DNA from: Acetobacteraceae bacterium H6797
GTDB lineage: Bacteria > Pseudomonadota > Alphaproteobacteria > Acetobacterales > Acetobacteraceae
DNA: 64,000 nt
Assembly: GCA_015223225.1 (NCBI GenBank)
Contig: JADFCQ010000001.1
Span: 186,001-250,000, forward strand
Direction of reading: 5' to 3'
Part shown: piece by piece, positions 62,179 to 64,000 of the stretch
Numbering within the stretch: position 1 is the first letter of the stretch
How the letters are laid out: each line of letters begins with the position of its first letter
Made by a program: the position numbers and the translations under genes
The notes under the pieces: model-generated
The model's database searches: none
What the model was told of the DNA's origin: nothing
The model's input: the letters and a program-made list of their open reading frames with translations, nothing else

Positions 62179-63093
62179 ATGTCTCTCGATGCCGATTACC
62201 TTCTCGACCGCCGCCGTCTGAAGCGCAGCCGCGCACTGTGGCGGGGCCTTGCCGTGTTCGCCGTCCTCGCCGCCATCGGCGTGACGGTCGCCAAGCAGGG
62301 CGAACTGCCGGCCGTGAACCGCGCCCATGTCGCCCGGCTCGAGGTGAGCGGCACCATCACCGAGGATCGCAAGGTGATCGAGGCGCTGGACAAGGCCGCG
62401 AAGGACCAGAGCCTGCGCGCCCTGCTGGTCGAGATCGACAGCCCCGGCGGCACGGTGACGGGCGGCGAATCTCTCTATGAGGCGCTGAAGCGCGTCGCGG
62501 CCGTGAAGCCCGTGGTGGCCCTGATGGGCGGCACCGCGGCCTCGGCCGGCTATATGATCGCCATGCCCGCCGAGCGCGTCTTCGCCCGGGAGATGACGGT
62601 CACGGGGTCCATCGGCGTGCTGATGCAGGGCGTCGAGGTCAGCGGCTTGCTGGAAAAGCTCGGCATCGCGCCGCAGACCATCGCCTCCGGCCCGCTCAAG
62701 GATCAGCCCTCGCCCTTCCGCCCCCTCACCCCGGAAGGACGCGCGGCGTTGCAGGGCGTGATCGACGACCTGCTCTCGCGTTTCGTCGCCATGGTGGCCG
62801 AGGGGCGCAAGATGCCCGAGGCGCGGGTGCGGGAATTGGCCGATGGGCGCATCTTCACCGGCCGACAGGCGCTGCAGCTCGGCCTGGTCGATGCCATCGG
62901 CGGCGAGCCCGAGGCCCGCGCCTGGCTGGCGAGCCAGAAGGGCGTGCCGGCCAGCCTGCCCATCCGCGAGATCGATACCCGCGACAGCACCAGCCGCCTG
63001 CTGGGTGAGGCATTTGGTCATGCCACGAAAACCGTGATTTCAGAATGGCTTGGCGTTGACCGCGTGCTGGCGCTCTGGCAGCTTCGTCCCTGA
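62179..63093 (+). CDS. sppA: Signal peptide peptidase SppA (short form)
   Basis: 304 aa. One N-terminal helix (ALWRGLAVFAVLAAIGVTVA), then the S49 protease domain. Nucleophile Ser122 in MGGTAASAGYMIAMPAERVF, Lys174 in ASGPLKDQPSPF; 52 residues apart, as in Bacillus SppA. VEIDSPGGTVTGGESLYEAL is a further family motif. It degrades leftover signal peptides in the membrane. GGAG before the ATG at 62179. Confidence 0.94.
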   Translation: MSLDADYLLDRRRLKRSRALWRGLAVFAVLAAIGVTVAKQGELPAVNRAHVARLEVSGTITEDRKVIEALDKAAKDQSLRALLVEIDSPGGTVTGGESLYEALKRVAAVKPVVALMGGTAASAGYMIAMPAERVFAREMTVTGSIGVLMQGVEVSGLLEKLGIAPQTIASGPLKDQPSPFRPLTPEGRAALQGVIDDLLSRFVAMVAEGRKMPEARVRELADGRIFTGRQALQLGLVDAIGGEPEARAWLASQKGVPASLPIREIDTRDSTSRLLGEAFGHATKTVISEWLGVDRVLALWQLRP

Positions 63094-63127
63094 GAGTTAC
63101 ATCGAGAGAGGGTGAGCGGCAGCGCGC

Positions 63128-63430
63128 ATGACGAAATCGGAACTCATCGCCAGCTTGGCTTCGGCCAATCCGCATCTGCGCCTGCAGGACGTGGAGCGCA
63201 TTGTGGCGACCATTTTCGACGAGATCAGCGCCGCCCTCGCGCGCGGTGACCGGGTGGAACTGCGCGGCTTCGGCGCCTTCTCGCCCCGCAAGCGCGATGC
63301 CCGCACCGGCCGCAACCCGCGCACCGGCGAGGCCGTGCCGGTCGACGACAAGGCCGTGCCCTATTTCAAGCCGGGCAAGGAATTGCGAGAGCTGGTCAAT
63401 GGCGGCCCCCTCCAGGGTGAGGCAGGCTGA
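63128..63430 (+). CDS. ihfB: Integration host factor subunit beta
   Basis: 100 aa. [20 protein letters not shown], then [50 protein letters not shown]; this is the DNABII fold with the minor-groove beta arm RNPRTG. With IhfA it bends DNA by about 160 degrees. It follows sppA by 34 bp. Confidence 0.95.
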   Translation: MTKSELIASLASANPHLRLQDVERIVATIFDEISAALARGDRVELRGFGAFSPRKRDARTGRNPRTGEAVPVDDKAVPYFKPGKELRELVNGGPLQGEAG

Positions 63431-63432
63431 TC

Positions 63433-63747
63433 ATGTGGCGCTGGCTGCTCCTCGCCCCGCTGCTGGTGGTGCTGATCCTCTTCACGCTCTCCAATACGGA
63501 GCCGGTGGACCTGCGCCTTTGGCCCTTCGATCTCGCCTGGCAGGCGCCGCTGGCCCTCGCGGTGCTGACGGGCGCCGCCCTCGCCTTCCTGGTCGGCGCG
63601 CTGATCGCCTGGCTCTCGGGCATGCCTTGGCGAAGCAGGGCCCGCAATGCGGAGCGCCAGCTGGCCCGGCTTCAGGGCGAGATGGCCGCTCTCAAGGCCG
63701 CCGAGGAAAAGCGCAACGCCGCGCTGAGCCTTCCCCCGGCAGCCTGA
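63433..63747 (+). CDS. LapA domain (DUF1049) inner-membrane protein
   Basis: 104 aa. Two helices (WLLLAPLLVVLILFTLSNTE, LALAVLTGAALAFLVGALIA), then a basic coiled coil (RNAERQLARLQGEMAALKAA). LapA/YciS-type proteins help assemble the lipopolysaccharide regulation complex. It follows ihfB by 2 bp, the widespread ihfB-lapA-pyrF order. Confidence 0.9.
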   Translation: MWRWLLLAPLLVVLILFTLSNTEPVDLRLWPFDLAWQAPLALAVLTGAALAFLVGALIAWLSGMPWRSRARNAERQLARLQGEMAALKAAEEKRNAALSLPPAA

Positions 63748-63820
63748 GCCTCCCTCCCGTCGGTGCAGACCTGGGTGGGCGGCAATTCCGTTCCACCCTT
63801 TTCCGCGTTAGACAGAGCTC

Positions 63821-64000
63821 ATGATCGCCCGCCCCAACGCCCCGCATGCCCGCATCGCCGCCGCCCTGGATACTGCCGATCCGGCGCAGGCCGAGGCTTG
63901 GGCGGCGAGCCTCGCCGGGCGCGTGGGCATCCTGAAGGTCGGGCTGGAGCTTTTCTGCCTCGCCGGGCCGGGCATCGTCAGCCGCATCGCCCAACATGCG
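63821..64000 (+). CDS. pyrF: Orotidine 5'-phosphate decarboxylase, 5' part
   Basis: The first 60 codons are visible, the rest lies beyond the right edge. RIAAALDTADPAQAEAWAAS, VGILKVGLELFCLAGPGIV is the beta1-alpha1-beta2 part of OMP decarboxylase, with the Lys of LKVGLE. The enzyme makes UMP in pyrimidine synthesis. The position after ihfB-lapA supports the call. Confidence 0.93.
   Translation, partial: MIARPNAPHARIAAALDTADPAQAEAWAASLAGRVGILKVGLELFCLAGPGIVSRIAQHA

Noticed and set aside
60126..62180. 684-codon minus-strand frame over rpsA
   Set aside because: Antisense to a certain ribosomal protein gene; no domain seen.

Overview
The window is very G+C-rich, almost fully coding DNA from an alphaproteobacterial chromosome. 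The best guess is Rhodospirillales, probably Acetobacteraceae of the Roseomonas kind. This rests on an NDUFS4-like accessory subunit of complex I, a six-domain ribosomal protein S1, the rpsA-sppA-ihfB-lapA-pyrF order, many Lrp/AsnC and D-amino-acid genes, and G+C-saturated third codon positions. The family assignment is inference. No phage, transposase, integrase or CRISPR array was seen. High G+C produces long antisense open frames over almost every gene, and these were discarded.

Layout. 1-5.1 kb: amino-acid/peptide catabolism (flavin monooxygenase fragment, FAD oxidoreductase, M81 peptidase, amidase) and moaB. 5.1-7.2 kb: a frameshifted GNAT gene and an HxlR regulator divergent from a quinone-reductase-like dehydrogenase. 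7.2-10.7 kb: rsmI, an LpoA-like lipoprotein and a PhoR-like histidine kinase. 10.8-16.6 kb: a divergent PEP carboxylase, a phosphonate monoester hydrolase, a CsbD stress protein and a membrane protein. 16.6-20.1 kb: a YedY-like molybdoenzyme, a cytochrome b and a secreted protein, divergent from an ECF sigma/anti-sigma pair. The two transcription units are joined by two matching ECF-type promoter elements. 20-33 kb: two aspartate dehydrogenase paralogues around tRNA-His, xthA, a decayed VOC gene, assorted catabolic enzymes and regulators, tRNA-Arg and tRNA-Pro. 33-42.7 kb: ArsR/MFS, Lrp/dadA, a D-lactate-type dehydrogenase, a GST, and a tight operon of a beta-propeller protein, a deacetylase-like protein and a fatty-acid hydroxylase. 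42.7-47.8 kb: ABC1 kinase, oligoendopeptidase F, acyl-CoA ligase.

47.8-50.9 kb is an ExbB-ExbD-TonB operon preceded by a promoter with a Fur-box-like palindrome in its spacer, which fits iron-regulated outer-membrane uptake. 51.4-57.2 kb is the rod-shape operon mreBCD-mrdA-rodA. It is followed by two identical tRNA-Lys(CTT) genes, each with a related promoter, then a hybrid histidine kinase. The window ends with rpsA, sppA, ihfB, a LapA-domain gene and the start of pyrF.

The most notable signals are the paired ECF promoters linking a sigma factor to periplasmic oxidised-methionine repair, the Fur-box promoter of the TonB operon, the altered PEP carboxylase motifs, the three-gene envelope operon with a non-canonical NodB motif, two broken genes, and the stem-loop-rich rpsA leader without a Shine-Dalgarno sequence.
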